Notes: generated by a model from the letters alone, not told the origin. A DNA stretch of 64,000 bases from Actinoplanes ianthinogenes (GCF_018324205.1 NZ_AP023356.1:3489501-3553500); one strand, 5' to 3'; shown: positions 45,435 to 63,303, counted from the first letter of the stretch. Numbers and translations are program-made.

Positions 45435-45797
45435 GTGAGTTTCGACCTAGTGGTGTGGGCGATGGACCCCGCGTCGGCGCCGGATCAGGTGCGCGCCGCC
45501 AATGCGCGGTGTGCCGAGGGCATCCACGCGCAGCGCCCGGCCGACCCCCGCGTCGTCGCCTTCTATGACGCCCTGACCAGCAACTATCCGGATCGCGGTC
45601 CGCGCGCGACGGCGCCCGGCTCGCCGTGGGCGAGCGCGCCGCTGCACGCCGCGGCGGACCACATCCAGATGCGGCTGGACGAGAACTGCCCGGACCTGGT
45701 GCTGGAGACGATCGAGCGGCTGGCCGCCGAGCTGAACCTCGACCTGCTGGATCTCCAGGACGGCACGGTGTATCCCCCACCGGTCCGCGCTCGTTAG
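45435..45797 (+). CDS. Hypothetical protein, 120 residues
   Basis: Reads MSFDLVVWAMDPASAPDQVRAANARCAEG and continues with an acidic, helical C-terminus (ENCPDLVLETIERLAAELNLDLLDLQDG). The SFDLVVWAMD start and the VVAFYDAL segment recall small immunity-like or SMI1-like proteins, but I cannot assign a family. GTG start with no ribosome site, so perhaps leaderless. Ends six bases before the convergent serA stop. Confidence 0.6.
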   Translation: MSFDLVVWAMDPASAPDQVRAANARCAEGIHAQRPADPRVVAFYDALTSNYPDRGPRATAPGSPWASAPLHAAADHIQMRLDENCPDLVLETIERLAAELNLDLLDLQDGTVYPPPVRAR

Positions 45798-45802
45798 TCG
45801 GG

Positions 45803-47377
45803 TCAGTCGGCCCGGAGGTCGGCGGCCGCGAAGGCCGAGGAGCCGATCTCGGCGGCCACCGTCGCGAGCAGGTCCGGGTCGACCGAGCCGTCGACGGTGA
45901 GCGTCATCAGCGCCTCGCCGCCGGCCGCCCGCCGGGCCACCTGCATCGCGGCGATGTTGACCCCGGCCCGGCCGAGCGTGGTGCCGATCCGGCCGACCAC
46001 CCCCGGGTGGTCCCGGTAGCGGAACAGCAGCAGTACGCCGTCGGCCGGCAGGTCCAGCTCGAACCCGTCCACCTCGACCAGTTTGCCGGCGGCGCCGGCC
46101 ACCGCGACCGGGCGGCCGTCCGGCAGGGCGCCGCGTACGGTGATCAGGCTGGAGTGCTCACCGGCGTCCTCCGACGTCGCCAGCGCCACCTCGACGCCCC
46201 GGTCGGCGGCGAGCTGGGGCGCGTTCACGTACGTCACCCGCTCCTCCACCACCGAGGAGAACAACCCTTTCGTGGTGGCCAGCCGCAGCACCGTGACGTC
46301 GTGCGCGGTGACCTCCCCGGCCACCTCGACGGTCACCCCGGCGGCGATGCCACCGGCGACCGCGGTGAACACCCGGCCGAGCTTCTCGGCGAGCGGCAGC
46401 AGCGGCGTGACCTCCTCGTCGACCGCCCCGCCGGCCCGGACGTTCACCGCCTCCGGGACGAACTCACCGCGCAGCGCCAGCCGGACGCTGCGGGCCACCG
46501 CGAGCCCTGCCTTGTCCTGCGCCTCGACGGTGGACGCGCCCAGGTGCGGGGTGACCGTCACGCTGTCGAAGGCGAACAGCGGGGACTCGGTGAGCGGCTC
46601 GGTCTCGAAGACGTCCAGCCCGGCGCCGGCCACCCGGCCGTCGGCGATCGCCTCGGCCAGCGCGCGCTCGTCGACCAGGCCGCCGCGGGCCGCGTTCACG
46701 ATCCGCACCCCGGGCTTGACCTCGGCCAGCTCCTTCTCGCCGATCAGGCCGACGGTCTCCGGGGTGCGTGGCAGGTGCACCGAGATGAAGTCGCTCTCGC
46801 GGATCAGCTCGGCCAGGGTCACCAGGCGGACGCCGAGCTGGGCGGCCCGGGCCGGCTGCACGTACGGGTCGTAGGCGATCAGGTGGGCGCCGAACGCGGC
46901 CATCCGCTGGGCCACCAGTACCCCGATCCGGCCCAGCCCGACCACGCCGACGGTCTTGCCGTAGATCTCGACGCCGGTGTAGGCGGAGCGTTTCCACGTG
47001 CCGGTCTTGAGGGCGGCGCTGGCGCTCGCGGTGTGCCGGGCCGTGGTCAGCAGCAGCGCCACCGCCTGCTCGGCCGCGGAGATGATGTTGCTGGTCGGCG
47101 CGTTCACCACCAGCACGCCCCGGGCGGTCGCGGCCGGGATGTCGACGTTGTCCAGCCCCACCCCGGCCCGCGCCACGACGCGCAGGTGTGGTGCGGCCGC
47201 CAGGGCCTCGGCGTCGATCCGGGTGGCGCTCCGGACGATCACCGCCTCGGCCTCGTGCAGGGCGTTCAGCAGCGCGGGCCGGTCCGTGCCGTCCACCGTC
47301 CGGACCTCGAAGTCCGTGGTGAGCACGTCGATCGCGGCGGGCGCCAATTCCTCGGTTACCAGGACGATGGCAGTCAT
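45803..47377 (-). CDS. serA: D-3-phosphoglycerate dehydrogenase
   Basis: SerA makes 3-phosphohydroxypyruvate, the first step of serine synthesis. The 524-residue long form has the Rossmann domain (KTVGVVGLGRIGVLVAQRM near 140), NAARGGLVDERALAEAI near 228, the catalytic His in VTPHLGASTVEAQDKAG near 272, an intervening allosteric domain and a C-terminal ACT domain (LLLFRYRDHPGVVGRIGTTLGRAGVNIAAMQV). ATG 47375-47377 has GGAGAG before it. It lies downstream of ilvBNC on the same strand, with a terminator and a 145-base repeat element between. Confidence 0.95.
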   Translation of the reverse strand: MTAIVLVTEELAPAAIDVLTTDFEVRTVDGTDRPALLNALHEAEAVIVRSATRIDAEALAAAPHLRVVARAGVGLDNVDIPAATARGVLVVNAPTSNIISAAEQAVALLLTTARHTASASAALKTGTWKRSAYTGVEIYGKTVGVVGLGRIGVLVAQRMAAFGAHLIAYDPYVQPARAAQLGVRLVTLAELIRESDFISVHLPRTPETVGLIGEKELAEVKPGVRIVNAARGGLVDERALAEAIADGRVAGAGLDVFETEPLTESPLFAFDSVTVTPHLGASTVEAQDKAGLAVARSVRLALRGEFVPEAVNVRAGGAVDEEVTPLLPLAEKLGRVFTAVAGGIAAGVTVEVAGEVTAHDVTVLRLATTKGLFSSVVEERVTYVNAPQLAADRGVEVALATSEDAGEHSSLITVRGALPDGRPVAVAGAAGKLVEVDGFELDLPADGVLLLFRYRDHPGVVGRIGTTLGRAGVNIAAMQVARRAAGGEALMTLTVDGSVDPDLLATVAAEIGSSAFAAADLRAD

Positions 47378-47469
47378 CGACTCTCCATCCAGGTGCGTCG
47401 GTATTGACGGACCCAAATGGTACGGAGCTTCCCGGACGCCGGTTCAGTTCATTCACGCGATCGAGGGTT

Positions 47470-47614
47470 TCCGGAACCACCCGCGGACAGTGAAGAGGGC
47501 GGCGATCGCTCTGGACGCGCCAGCGGCCAGATCGCCGGCCTCGGCCCGCGCGGGAGCATGCGATCCGCACCCGGCCGGGCCCGCGTACATGAAGAAATTG
47601 ACCTTGATTTTGGG
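47470..47614 (-). repeat. Dispersed structured element, copy B
   Basis: The reverse-strand copy of the element at 42191-42334, located between the ilvC terminator and serA. Both stems are kept with small changes (GAGGCCGGCGATC with GATCGCCGCCCTC). The frame remains open: PKIKVNFFMYAGP, then HAPARAEAGDLAAG, then ALFTVRGWFRKPSIA and stop. So it may be a small gene or the remnant of one, a structured RNA, or a mobile repeat. Confidence 0.7.
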
Positions 47615-47619
47615 CAGAG

Positions 47620-47650
47620 AAAAGCGCCTGGCCGACATCGACCAGGCGCT
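47620..47650 (-). terminator. Intrinsic terminator of the ilvBNC operon
   Basis: Minus-strand stem AGCGCCTGG / CCAGGCGCT (47650-47642 with 47631-47623) followed by TTTTCTCTG, eleven bases after the ilvC stop. Confidence 0.85.
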
Positions 47651-47660
47651 GTTCCGCAAA

Positions 47661-49220
<1,560 letters not shown>

Positions 49221-49221
<1 letters not shown>

Positions 49222-51050
49222 CAGAGGTCGTCCTCATCGAAGGTGGGACGCACGTCCCGGGCGAACATGATCTCGTCGTTGCTGGTGCCGGCCGCGACCA
49301 TCGGCCACACCATGGCGTCCTTGCCGACCGTGAAGTCGATGACCACCGGCGCGTCGTTGATCTCCATGGCCTGCTTGATGACCTTGTCGACGTCCGCCTT
49401 CGACTCGCAGCGCAGGCCGATGCAGCCGAGCGCCTCGGCCAGCTTCACGAAGTCCGGGATCCGGTGCTTGTGCGTGCCGAGCTCGGTGTTGGAGTAGCGG
49501 CCGTCGTAGAACAGGGTCTGCCACTGCCGGACCATGCCCAGGTTGCCGTTGTTGATCACAGCGACCTTGATCGGGATGCCCTCCAGGGCGCAGGTGGCCA
49601 GCTCCTGGTTGGTCATCTGGAAGCAGCCGTCGCCGTCGATCGCCCAGACCTGGGTGTCGGGCTGGGCCACCTTGGCGCCCATCGCGGCCGGGACGGCGTA
49701 GCCCATGGTGCCGGCGCCGCCCGAGTTGAGCCAGGTGCCCGGCTTCTCGTACTTGATGAACTGGGACGCCCACATCTGGTGCTGCCCGACGCCGGCGCAG
49801 TAGATCGCGTCCGGGCCGACCAGCGCGCCGATCCGCTCGATCACGTACTGCGGGGCCAGGGTGCCGTCGGTGGGCTCGTCGTAGCCCAGCGGGTAGCGCT
49901 CGCGGATGTCGTTGAGCGTGTTCCACCAGTTCGGGTACTGCTCGACGCCGCCGGCGGTGGCCGAGACCGCGGCGATCAGCTCGTCGATCACGTGCCGGGC
50001 GTCACCGACGATCGGGACGTCGGCGTGCCGGTTCTTGCCGATCTCGGCGGGGTCGATGTCGGCGTGCACGACCTTGGCGTCCGGGGCGAACGAATCGAGC
50101 TTGCCGGTGACCCGGTCGTCGAAGCGGGCGCCCAGGGTGACCAGCAGGTCCGCCTTCTGGAGCGCGTAGACCGCGGGGACGGTGCCGTGCATGCCGGGCA
50201 TGCCCAGGTGCTGCGGGTGCGAGTCGGGGAACGCGCCGAGGGCCATCAGGGTGGTGACCACCGGCATGCCGGTCAGCTCGGCCAGTTTGCGCAGGCCGTC
50301 GGTGGCGCCGGCCTTGAGGACGCCGCCGCCGACGTACAGCACCGGGCGCTTGGCCTGGGCGATCAGCCGGGCCGCCTCGCGGATCTGCTTGCCGTGCGGG
50401 TGCAGGGTCGGCCGGTAGCCGGGCAGGTCCAGGGCCGGCGGCCAGGTGAACGTGGTCTGCGCCTGGAGCACGTCCTTGGGGATGTCGACCAGGACCGGGC
50501 CGGGCCGGCCGGTGGCCGCCAGGTGGAACGCCTCGGCGACGATCCGGGGCAGCTCCTCGGCCGTCTGGACCAGGAAGTTGTGCTTGGTGATCGGCAGCGT
50601 GATGCCCTGGATGTCCGCCTCCTGGAAGGCGTCCGTGCCGATCGCCGGGCGAGCCACCTGGCCGGTGATCGCGACGATCGGGACCGAGTCCATGTACGCG
50701 TCCGCGATCGGCGTCACCAGGTTCGTCGCGCCCGGGCCGCTGGTCGCGATGCAGACCCCGACCTTGCCGGTGGCCTGCGCGTAACCGGTGGCGGCGTGTC
50801 CCGCGCCCTGCTCGTGCCGGACCAGGATGTGCCGGACCTTCGAGTCGAACAGCGGGTCGTAGGCCGGCAGGATCGCCCCGCCCGGAATGCCGAACGCGAC
50901 CTCGACGCCGAGCGCCTCGAGCGACCGGACGAGCGCGCCGGCGCCCGTGGTGGCTACCGGCGAGGTGACGGCCGGAGCGGTGTTCACGGCCGCCGCGACG
51001 GTGGCCGGAGTGACTCGGTGGGCGAGGGTTTCAGGCGTGGGTCTCGTCAT
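49221..51050 (-). CDS. ilvB: Acetolactate synthase large subunit
   Basis: IlvB condenses pyruvate with pyruvate or 2-oxobutyrate using TPP and FAD. The 609-residue protein has [18 protein letters not shown] near 53, the catalytic Glu in [20 protein letters not shown] near 78, [21 protein letters not shown] near 100, and the TPP motif [21 protein letters not shown] near 470 with [12 protein letters not shown]. It is the first gene of ilvBNC, preceded by an attenuator. A Thr/Ala-rich 35-residue N-terminal extension precedes the conserved core. Confidence 0.96.
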
Positions 51051-51094
51051 GGCAGTTCAGACCTTTTCGGTTTGGCGTCCAGCACTTGAGCAAC

Positions 51095-51160
51095 AAAAAA
51101 GGCCCACGTGCAGAAGCACGGGACCTAGCGCACCCTCCTGGTGGTCAGGAGCGGTGCGCT
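51095..51160 (-). terminator. ilvB attenuator hairpins
   Basis: Minus strand: a first stem of 14 bp with a bulged G (51160-51127, AGCGCACC...GGTGCGCT) directly abuts a second stem, GGTCCCGTGC - TTCT - GCACGTGGGCC (one bulge, one G-U), followed by six T. The second is an intrinsic terminator 45 bases before the ilvB start. Confidence 0.85.
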
Positions 51161-51190
51161 TTAGATAAGTACTCGGGACGCGAAGCACAT
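51161..51190 (-). CDS. Leader peptide of ilvBNC
   Basis: A nine-residue frame, MCFASRVLI, with Val, Leu and Ile codons just before its TAA, which touches the first attenuator stem. ATG 51188-51190 coincides with the predicted transcription start, so the leader is probably leaderless. Short Val/Leu/Ile leaders before ilvB are known in actinobacteria. Confidence 0.82.
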   Translation of the reverse strand: MCFASRVLI

Positions 51191-51194
51191 GCGG

Positions 51195-53564
51195 CTAACC
51201 TTGCCTCATCTCACGGTCCGAGTCAACTGATCCCACATTTTGATCACCAAGCGACGCGGAGAATTCCGGATCGGTCGGCAGCAACGCTCTGAGCTGCCGC
51301 ATTCCGGGGCCGAGGCGGACCATCTGGCTGCGGGCCGGTGCATTCGCCGACGGGGCCGGACGCGGCGCCGGCAGCGGGCGCGGGCCGCTCGGGCGCAGCG
51401 TCTGCAGGCGGGACTCGAGGTGCTCGGCCGGGACGCCCCAGCCGAACAGCGAGCCCTGGCCGAGCCGGCAGCCCGCCTCCTCGACCACCTCGCGCTGGGC
51501 CGGCGTGCCGATCCCCTCGGCCAGCACCTCCAGCCCGAGCCGGTGCCCGAGCCGGACCACCACGTCGACCAGCGGGGCGGCGGTGCCGGTCCGCGACTCC
51601 GGCTCGGCCACCAGCGCGTGGTCGATCTTCAGGATGTCGACCGGCAGGGTGCGCAGCTGGGTGAGCGACGAGTAGCCCGCGCCGAAGTCGTCGAGGGCGA
51701 TCCGCACCCCGGTCTCGCGCAGCTCGGCCAGCCGGCGGACCAGCTCCTCCATGTCGGTGGCGACCGCGTGCTCGGTCACCTCCAGCACCAGCCGCTGCGG
51801 CGGGACGCCCAGCTCGGTCAGAATGTCGGCGACCTGCGCGGCGTAGTCGGCGTTGTGCAGCTCCTTGGGCGACAGGTTCACCGACATCCAGATGTCGTGG
51901 CCGGCCGCCAGCCAGTCGGCCAGCTGGCGGCACGCGTTCTCCAGCACCCAGGCGCCGATCCGGTTGATCAGGCCGGACTCCTCGGCCACCGGGATGAACT
52001 CGTCGGGGCGGACCGGGCCCAGCTCCGGGTGCGTCCAGCGGAGCAGCGCCTCGCAGCCGACCGGGCGCATCGACGGCAGCGCCACCACCGGCTGGAAGAC
52101 CAGGCGCAGCTCGCCACGGTCGATCGCGTGGCGCAGCTCGCCGGTCAGCGTGCCGCGGCGGCGCAGCAGCTCGTCGTATCCGGCCTGGTACTGCTCGACC
52201 CGATTCTTGCCGCGCTGTTTCGCGTAACGCAGCGCCAGGTCGGCGTCGTGCAGCAGCTCGCCGGTGGAGGCCACGCCGACGCTGGCGGAGAGGAAGATCT
52301 GGCCGCCGTCCACCTCGTAAGGCTCGCCGAGCACGGCGAGCAGCCGGTGCGCGGCCAGCATCGCCTCGTCGGCGTCGCCGTGCATCAGCACCGCGAACTC
52401 GTCGCCGCCCAGCCGGGCCGCCACGTCGCCGTCCAGCAGGTTGCGCTTGAGCCGGGCGCCGACCTCGGCCAGGACCGCGTCGCCGACGTCGTGGCCGCGC
52501 AGGTCGTTGACGGTCTTGAAGCCGTCCATGTCGATGCCGATCAGGGCCTTTTTCTCGGCGTCTCCGAGGAGAGCCAGCCGCAGGCCACGCCGATTCGCCA
52601 GACCGGTCAGCGGGTCGGTGTGGGCCAGGTCGCGGAAATGCTTCTCGCGCTGGCGCAGCTGGACCGTGTAACGGCGGACGTCGTCCAGGGCGAGGAACTG
52701 GCGGGCGACCAGGGCCAGACCGACGACACTGATCCCGAAATATCCGTACGCGTCGACCGTGCCGCCCTGGCCCAGGTGCCAGCCGAGCGCCGCCACCACG
52801 CCGAGCATCGGGATCACCGCGTACGCCCCGCCGCGCTCCAGCACGTCGCCGGTCACCTGGACCGGCTTGTCGGCGGCCCGCACCGCCCAGGCCACCAGGA
52901 TCAGCCCGGCGCTGAGCAGCAGCACCGAGGTGAGCACCAGCTCGTCGCCCTTGCGGCAGATGCCGCTGGACACCCCGGCCGAGGCGATCGCGGTGAGGCT
53001 CACCCCGGCGCCGATCCGCACGGTGTGCCGCCGCGGCCGGTGCGCGTGCAGCGCCAGCACCCCGGTCAGGCCCAGCCCGAGCACCGCCAGCAGGGCCGGC
53101 AGGATCACCGCCACGCACTGATAGGGCGTGGCCGAGCCGAGGATCCGGGTCGGGCGGGCCAGCAGCACCCAGCCGACGAACCAGATCGCCGCGGCGATCA
53201 CCAGCCCGTCCAGCACGTGCCGGAGCGCGGCGGCCGGCCCGCGGGCCGCGCCGGGCAGCGCCACCGTCCCGGCCAGCAGGGTGAGTGTGCCGATCGCCAT
53301 ACCGATCGCCATCGCGGTGGCCAGCGTCCGGGTGCCGGGTGGCCCGCCGTCGTGGTGGTGATGCACCGTGAGCAGGGCGGTGGCCAGGCCGGCCAGCGCC
53401 GCCGCGGTGACCAGCGCGCCGCCGACGGCCAGCAGCAGGTGGGCCCGCCGGGCGTCACCGGTGTGCCGGCGGCCCGACTGCCCGAGCAGGGCGACCGCCG
53501 GGACGGCGGCGAGCAGGCCGGCGAGGCCCGCCAGCTCCATACCGGACGGTGAGTGCACGGACAC
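51195..53564 (-). CDS. Membrane GGDEF-EAL protein (c-di-GMP synthesis/breakdown)
   Basis: A 789-residue protein. The first 290 residues contain about eight membrane segments (a sensory module). The GGDEF domain spans about 305-460 with [14 protein letters not shown] intact near 385; the RxxD inhibitory site is absent (LDGD). The EAL domain spans about 475-720 with [38 protein letters not shown] and VLAEGI, all catalytic positions kept. So it could both make and degrade c-di-GMP. A 60-residue Pro/Arg tail follows, whose last codons contain the ilvB promoter. Divergent from ilvD. Confidence 0.93.
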   Translation of the reverse strand: MSVHSPSGMELAGLAGLLAAVPAVALLGQSGRRHTGDARRAHLLLAVGGALVTAAALAGLATALLTVHHHHDGGPPGTRTLATAMAIGMAIGTLTLLAGTVALPGAARGPAAALRHVLDGLVIAAAIWFVGWVLLARPTRILGSATPYQCVAVILPALLAVLGLGLTGVLALHAHRPRRHTVRIGAGVSLTAIASAGVSSGICRKGDELVLTSVLLLSAGLILVAWAVRAADKPVQVTGDVLERGGAYAVIPMLGVVAALGWHLGQGGTVDAYGYFGISVVGLALVARQFLALDDVRRYTVQLRQREKHFRDLAHTDPLTGLANRRGLRLALLGDAEKKALIGIDMDGFKTVNDLRGHDVGDAVLAEVGARLKRNLLDGDVAARLGGDEFAVLMHGDADEAMLAAHRLLAVLGEPYEVDGGQIFLSASVGVASTGELLHDADLALRYAKQRGKNRVEQYQAGYDELLRRRGTLTGELRHAIDRGELRLVFQPVVALPSMRPVGCEALLRWTHPELGPVRPDEFIPVAEESGLINRIGAWVLENACRQLADWLAAGHDIWMSVNLSPKELHNADYAAQVADILTELGVPPQRLVLEVTEHAVATDMEELVRRLAELRETGVRIALDDFGAGYSSLTQLRTLPVDILKIDHALVAEPESRTGTAAPLVDVVVRLGHRLGLEVLAEGIGTPAQREVVEEAGCRLGQGSLFGWGVPAEHLESRLQTLRPSGPRPLPAPRPAPSANAPARSQMVRLGPGMRQLRALLPTDPEFSASLGDQNVGSVDSDREMRQG
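51198..51226 (-). promoter_or_regulatory. ilvBNC promoter inside the GGDEF-EAL gene
   Basis: Minus strand TTGACT (51226-51221), 17-base spacer, CAAGGT (51203-51198). The start point falls on the leader ATG. The whole promoter lies within the last codons of the upstream GGDEF-EAL gene. Confidence 0.7.
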
Positions 53565-53659
53565 ACTTTGCCGGATCTCTCTCGATCGCGAAACCCTTTG
53601 CGTCCCGCGCTGTGGACGTCCCTGGCGATCCCGGTCCTGGTCGGTGGCACTATGGGGAA

Positions 53660-55507
53660 ATGCCTGAGCTGCGCTCCCGGACCTCGACCCACGGTCGAAC
53701 GATGGCCGGTGCCCGCGCCCTGTGGCGCGCCACCGGCATGACAGACGACGACTTCGGCAAGCCGATCGTCGCCATCGCCAACAGCTACACCCAGTTCGTA
53801 CCCGGGCATGTGCACCTCAAGGACCTCGGCGGCCTGGTCGCCGAGTCGATCGCCGCGGCCGGCGGCGTCGGCCGCGAGTTCAACACGATCGCGGTCGACG
53901 ACGGCATCGCGATGGGCCACGGCGGCATGCTCTACTCGCTGCCCAGCCGCGAGCTGATCGCCGACGCGGTGGAGTACATGGTGAACGCGCACTGCGCCGA
54001 CGCCCTGGTCTGCATCTCGAACTGCGACAAGATCACTCCGGGCATGCTGATCGCCGCGCTGCGGCTGAACATCCCGACGGTCTTCGTCTCCGGCGGCCCG
54101 ATGGAGGCCGGCAAGACGGTCGCCATCGAGGGCATCGTCCACGAGAAGCTGGACCTGGTCGACGCGATGAGCGCCGCGGCGAACGACAACGTCACCGACG
54201 CCCAGCTGGACACCATCGAGCGCTCCGCCTGCCCGACCTGCGGCTCCTGCTCCGGCATGTTCACCGCCAACTCGATGAACTGCCTGACCGAGGCGATCGG
54301 CCTGTCGCTGCCCGGCAACGGGTCGACGCTGGCCACGCACGCCTCCCGCAAGGCGCTGTTCACCGAGGCCGGCCGGCTGATCGTGGAGATCGCCAAGGAG
54401 TACTACGAGAAGAACGACGAGTCGGTGCTCCCCCGCTCGATCGCCAGCCGCGACGCGTTCGAGAACGCGGTCGCTCTCGACGTGGCGATGGGCGGCTCCA
54501 CCAACACGGTGCTGCACCTGCTGGCCGCGGCTCGCGAGGCTGGCCTGGACTTCAGCGTGGCCGACATCGACGCAATCTCGCGCCGGGTGCCCTGCTTGTC
54601 CAAGGTTGCTCCGAACAGCCCGAAGTACCACATGGAGGACGTGCACCGGGCGGGTGGCATTCCGGCTCTCCTCGGTGAGCTGCACCGGGGCGGAGCGCTG
54701 AAGACGGATGTCCGCGCCGTGCACTCCCCCTCGCTCGACGCCTGGCTTTCCAAGTGGGACATCCGGGGTGATTCGCCCGCTGAGGAGGCGCTGGAACTCT
54801 TCCACGCCGCGCCTGGCGGGGTGCGCACCACCGAGCCGTTCAGCACCACCAACCGGTGGGCCTCCCTCGACACCGACGCGGCCGCGGGCTGCATCCGGTC
54901 GGTCGAGCACGCGTACACCGTCGACGGCGGCCTGGCCATCCTGTTCGGGAACCTCGCACCCGACGGCTGCGTGGTCAAGACCGCCGGCGTCGACGAATCG
55001 ATCTGGAAATTCACCGGCCCGGCCCGGGTCTACGAGTCCCAGGACGACGCGGTCACCGGCATCCTCGGCAAGGAGGTCGTCGAGGGCGACGTCGTGATCA
55101 TCCGCTACGAGGGCCCCAGGGGCGGGCCCGGCATGCAGGAGATGCTCTACCCGACGTCCTTCCTCAAGGGCCGTGGCCTGGGCAAAGCGTGCGCGCTGAT
55201 CACCGACGGCCGGTTCTCCGGCGGCACGTCCGGCCTCTCCATCGGCCACGTCTCCCCCGAGGCGGCCGGCGGTGGCCTGATCGCCCTGGTCGAGACCGGT
55301 GACGAGATCACCATCGACATCCCGGGCCGCAGCATCACGCTGAACGTGCACGACGACGTGCTGGCCCAGCGCCGGCACGAGCAGGAGCGGCGGGCCAAGC
55401 CGTACACGCCGGTCGACCGGGAGCGCCCGGTGTCGGCGGCGCTGCGCGCCTACGCGTCGATGGCGACCAGCGCGAGTGACGGGGCTTACCGGCGGGTTCC
55501 TGAGTAG
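53660..55507 (+). CDS. ilvD: Dihydroxy-acid dehydratase
   Basis: IlvD dehydrates dihydroxy acids to the 2-oxo acid precursors of Val, Leu and Ile, using an Fe-S cluster and Mg. The 615-residue protein has the cluster cysteines in [13 protein letters not shown] near 120 and [19 protein letters not shown] near 192-210, [12 protein letters not shown] near 278, and [25 protein letters not shown] near 515-540. ATG 53660 lies seven bases after a CACTAT -10-like box, suggesting a leaderless mRNA. Long antisense and upstream frames are shadows. Confidence 0.96.
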   Translation: MPELRSRTSTHGRTMAGARALWRATGMTDDDFGKPIVAIANSYTQFVPGHVHLKDLGGLVAESIAAAGGVGREFNTIAVDDGIAMGHGGMLYSLPSRELIADAVEYMVNAHCADALVCISNCDKITPGMLIAALRLNIPTVFVSGGPMEAGKTVAIEGIVHEKLDLVDAMSAAANDNVTDAQLDTIERSACPTCGSCSGMFTANSMNCLTEAIGLSLPGNGSTLATHASRKALFTEAGRLIVEIAKEYYEKNDESVLPRSIASRDAFENAVALDVAMGGSTNTVLHLLAAAREAGLDFSVADIDAISRRVPCLSKVAPNSPKYHMEDVHRAGGIPALLGELHRGGALKTDVRAVHSPSLDAWLSKWDIRGDSPAEEALELFHAAPGGVRTTEPFSTTNRWASLDTDAAAGCIRSVEHAYTVDGGLAILFGNLAPDGCVVKTAGVDESIWKFTGPARVYESQDDAVTGILGKEVVEGDVVIIRYEGPRGGPGMQEMLYPTSFLKGRGLGKACALITDGRFSGGTSGLSIGHVSPEAAGGGLIALVETGDEITIDIPGRSITLNVHDDVLAQRRHEQERRAKPYTPVDRERPVSAALRAYASMATSASDGAYRRVPE

Positions 55508-55708
55508 GGTTCGCTCTTCTGTCGCGGCCGGCGGCCGGGCAGGGGCGGGATTCCGGTCCCGCGCCGCTGCCCGGTCACCGGCCGCTTCTTTGCTTTCGGT
55601 ACGACCTGAAGGTCACGTACGCGCGGACCGCCTGATGCCCGCCCCACCTCCGGCAGTGCGCTCGCGCCCATCTCGGCGTCCGCCGCGGCTCCCCCTTCCA
55701 AGCGGCGC
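55508..55708 (+). terminator. ilvD downstream region with large hairpin
   Basis: A compound hairpin at 55524-55585 (GCGGCCGG/CCGGCCGC and CCGGGCAG/CTGCCCGG separated by a 3-base internal loop, with an inner GCGGGA/TCCCGC stem) ends in TTCTTTGCTTT and is a probable ilvD terminator. The short dispersed motif follows at 55591-55606. No gene is seen in the rest. Confidence 0.7.
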
Positions 55709-56425
55709 GCACCAGCCGAAACTCCGGGCTGGCCCTGGTGGCCCTATCCGGCCGCATAACAGGGCCACCAGGACCAGCCCGCAACCGTCGGGCTGGCGCT
55801 CACGGCCCTATCCCTGGTTCGGATAGGGCCACCAGGACCAGCCCGTAACTGTCCGGCTGGCGCTCACGGCCCTATCCCCGGGTTCGGATAGGGCCACCAG
55901 GACCAGCCCGCAACTGTCCGGCTGGCGCTCACGGCCCTACCCGGACGCACGACAGGGCCACCAGGACCAGCCCGCAACTGTCGGGCTGGCGCTCACGGCC
56001 CTACCCCTGGTTCGGATAGGGCCACCAGGACCAGCCCGCAACCGTCGGGCTGGCGCTCACGGCCCTACCCCTGATCCGGATAGGGCCACCAGGACCAGCC
56101 CGCAACCGTCGGGCTGGCGCTCACCGCCCTATCACTGGTTCGGATAGGGCCACCAGGACCAGCCCGCAACTGTCCGGCTGGCGCTCATAGCCCTATCCCC
56201 GGTTCGGATAGGACCACCAGGACCAGCCCGTAACTGTCGGGCTGGTGCTCACGGCCCTACCCGGACGCATAACGGGGCCACCAGGACCAGCCCGTAACTG
56301 TCGGGCTGGCGCTCACGGCCCTACCCGGACGCACGACAGGGCCACCAGGACCAGCCCGTAACTGTCGGGCTGGCGCTCATGGCCCTATCCCTGGTTCGGA
56401 TAGGGCCTTGAGGGCCAGCTGGGAA
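55709..56425. repeat. Tandem repeat array 5, 11 units of about 64 bp
   Basis: Units read GGGCTGGCGCTCACGGCCC - TATCC/TACCC - variable centre - GGATAGGGCC - ACCAGGACCAGCCCG - CAACTGTC. The first unit is a near-perfect long hairpin: GGCTGG-C-CCTGGTGGCCCT pairs with AGGGCCACCAGG-A-CCAGCC. Later units keep only the outer GGGCTGG/CCAGCCC and inner arms. Centre types alternate between GGTTCG and GGACGCA. It lies between the ends of ilvD and the convergent peroxidase gene. Confidence 0.93.
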
Positions 56426-56647
56426 CTGCGAGGCGGATCTGGGTGGGTCGAGGGGTTCGGAGGGGTACTGGGAATATCAGGTTAGGGACGGGTTTGGGCT
56501 GGTCATCGGCTTACTGCAACCAGCGGCCGTGGCCCTGGCACGCGGCTTCGTGGTGGGAACAGATGATGCCCGGCCTTCGGAGAGAAGGCCGGGCATCGCT
56601 GTTCGGGGTGACCGGCGCTCGGGCCGGTCGTCAGCGGACCAGAGCGG
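56426..56647 (-). terminator. Peroxidase gene downstream hairpin
   Basis: A perfect 14 bp stem (56565-56578 with 56584-56597, GATGCCCGGCCTTC and complement, 5-base loop) lies 51 bases past the peroxidase stop on the minus strand. No T-run. The rest of this 222-base stretch holds no recognisable gene. Confidence 0.7.
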
Positions 56648-62335
<5,688 letters not shown>

Positions 62336-62535
62336 CGGACGCCCTCCCAGGACGACGCGAGATGCCCGTTTAGCACGGGAATTTCGTACATGTTGGGATG
62401 GGCGGCTGAGGTCCAGCTTTAGCCGAACTGAAGCAGGCCACCCCGCTTCGCGAGATGGCCTGTTTCCGGTGCGTTCTTCACTTGCTGTCCGCTTCACGCA
62501 CGGTCCGCTTGCTGCTTCCGTACGCAAAAACGCGG

Positions 62536-63303
62536 TCAATGTCCTTGATGTTCTCCGGTGGCATTGAGCTCGGGGACGCCGTTGGAGAGGTCGACACCCT
62601 CCCCCGGCGACGTGGCCGAGACGGTCACCCGATCGGCCGAGGTCCCGGCCGCCCGCGCCATCGCCTCCCGGACCTTGCCGATCTCCCCGTCGCTGAGCAG
62701 TGGCCCGAAGTAGCCGACGGTCAGCCCGGCCGGCTGCACGGTGGTCACGTAGTGGTTGAGCGAGTCGCTCAGGATGCCCTCGGCGTCCTCGCGCTGCTTG
62801 GCCTGCTCCGGCGTCACGCCGGTGGTCATCACCGCGAACGTGACGTCGTGCACCAGCACGTTCTGGGTGATGTAGAAGGCCACGTCACCCGGCTGACGGT
62901 CGCGCATGAAGGCCTCGGCGCGCTGCACCGGGACGCCCTCCGGCAGCACGACCGCGACCTCCGGCACCAGGTAGGTGAGCATCTCCTTGCTGAAGACCGC
63001 GAACGACACGTCGGTCAGCTCGCCGATGCCGTCCGCCTTCGCCGCGGCGCGCAGCTCGGCGCGGACGTGCTCGCGGTCGGCGTCCCGGGCCGGGTGCACG
63101 GCGATCGCCGCCCGTTTGCGCACCATCGGCCCGTCGAACGTGGTGGTGGCCCAGTCGTCCCCGGCGTCGTCACTGATCGTGGCGGCCTGCGCCGGCGTCC
63201 CGGCCGGGGGCGTGGCGAACCACCCACCCGACCAGGCCGCCACGCCGACCGCGACCAGCACCATGGCCAGCGTCAGCGCGATCCCGCGCAGCTTGCCCGG
63301 CAT
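62536..63303 (-). CDS. Exported or membrane-anchored protein of unknown function
   Basis: A 255-residue protein with an N-terminal hydrophobic segment (GIALTLAMVLVAVGVAAWSGGWF, residues 6-28) that could be a signal peptide or anchor. The rest is soluble: VRKRAAIAVHPARDADREHVRAEL, DVSFAVFSKEMLTYLVPEVAVVLPEGV and DVAFYITQNVLVHDVTFAVM. I recognise no domain. It overlaps the multicopper oxidase stop by one base and lies between it and the peroxidase, so all three may form an oxidative surface system. Confidence 0.7.
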   Translation of the reverse strand: MPGKLRGIALTLAMVLVAVGVAAWSGGWFATPPAGTPAQAATISDDAGDDWATTTFDGPMVRKRAAIAVHPARDADREHVRAELRAAAKADGIGELTDVSFAVFSKEMLTYLVPEVAVVLPEGVPVQRAEAFMRDRQPGDVAFYITQNVLVHDVTFAVMTTGVTPEQAKQREDAEGILSDSLNHYVTTVQPAGLTVGYFGPLLSDGEIGKVREAMARAAGTSADRVTVSATSPGEGVDLSNGVPELNATGEHQGH

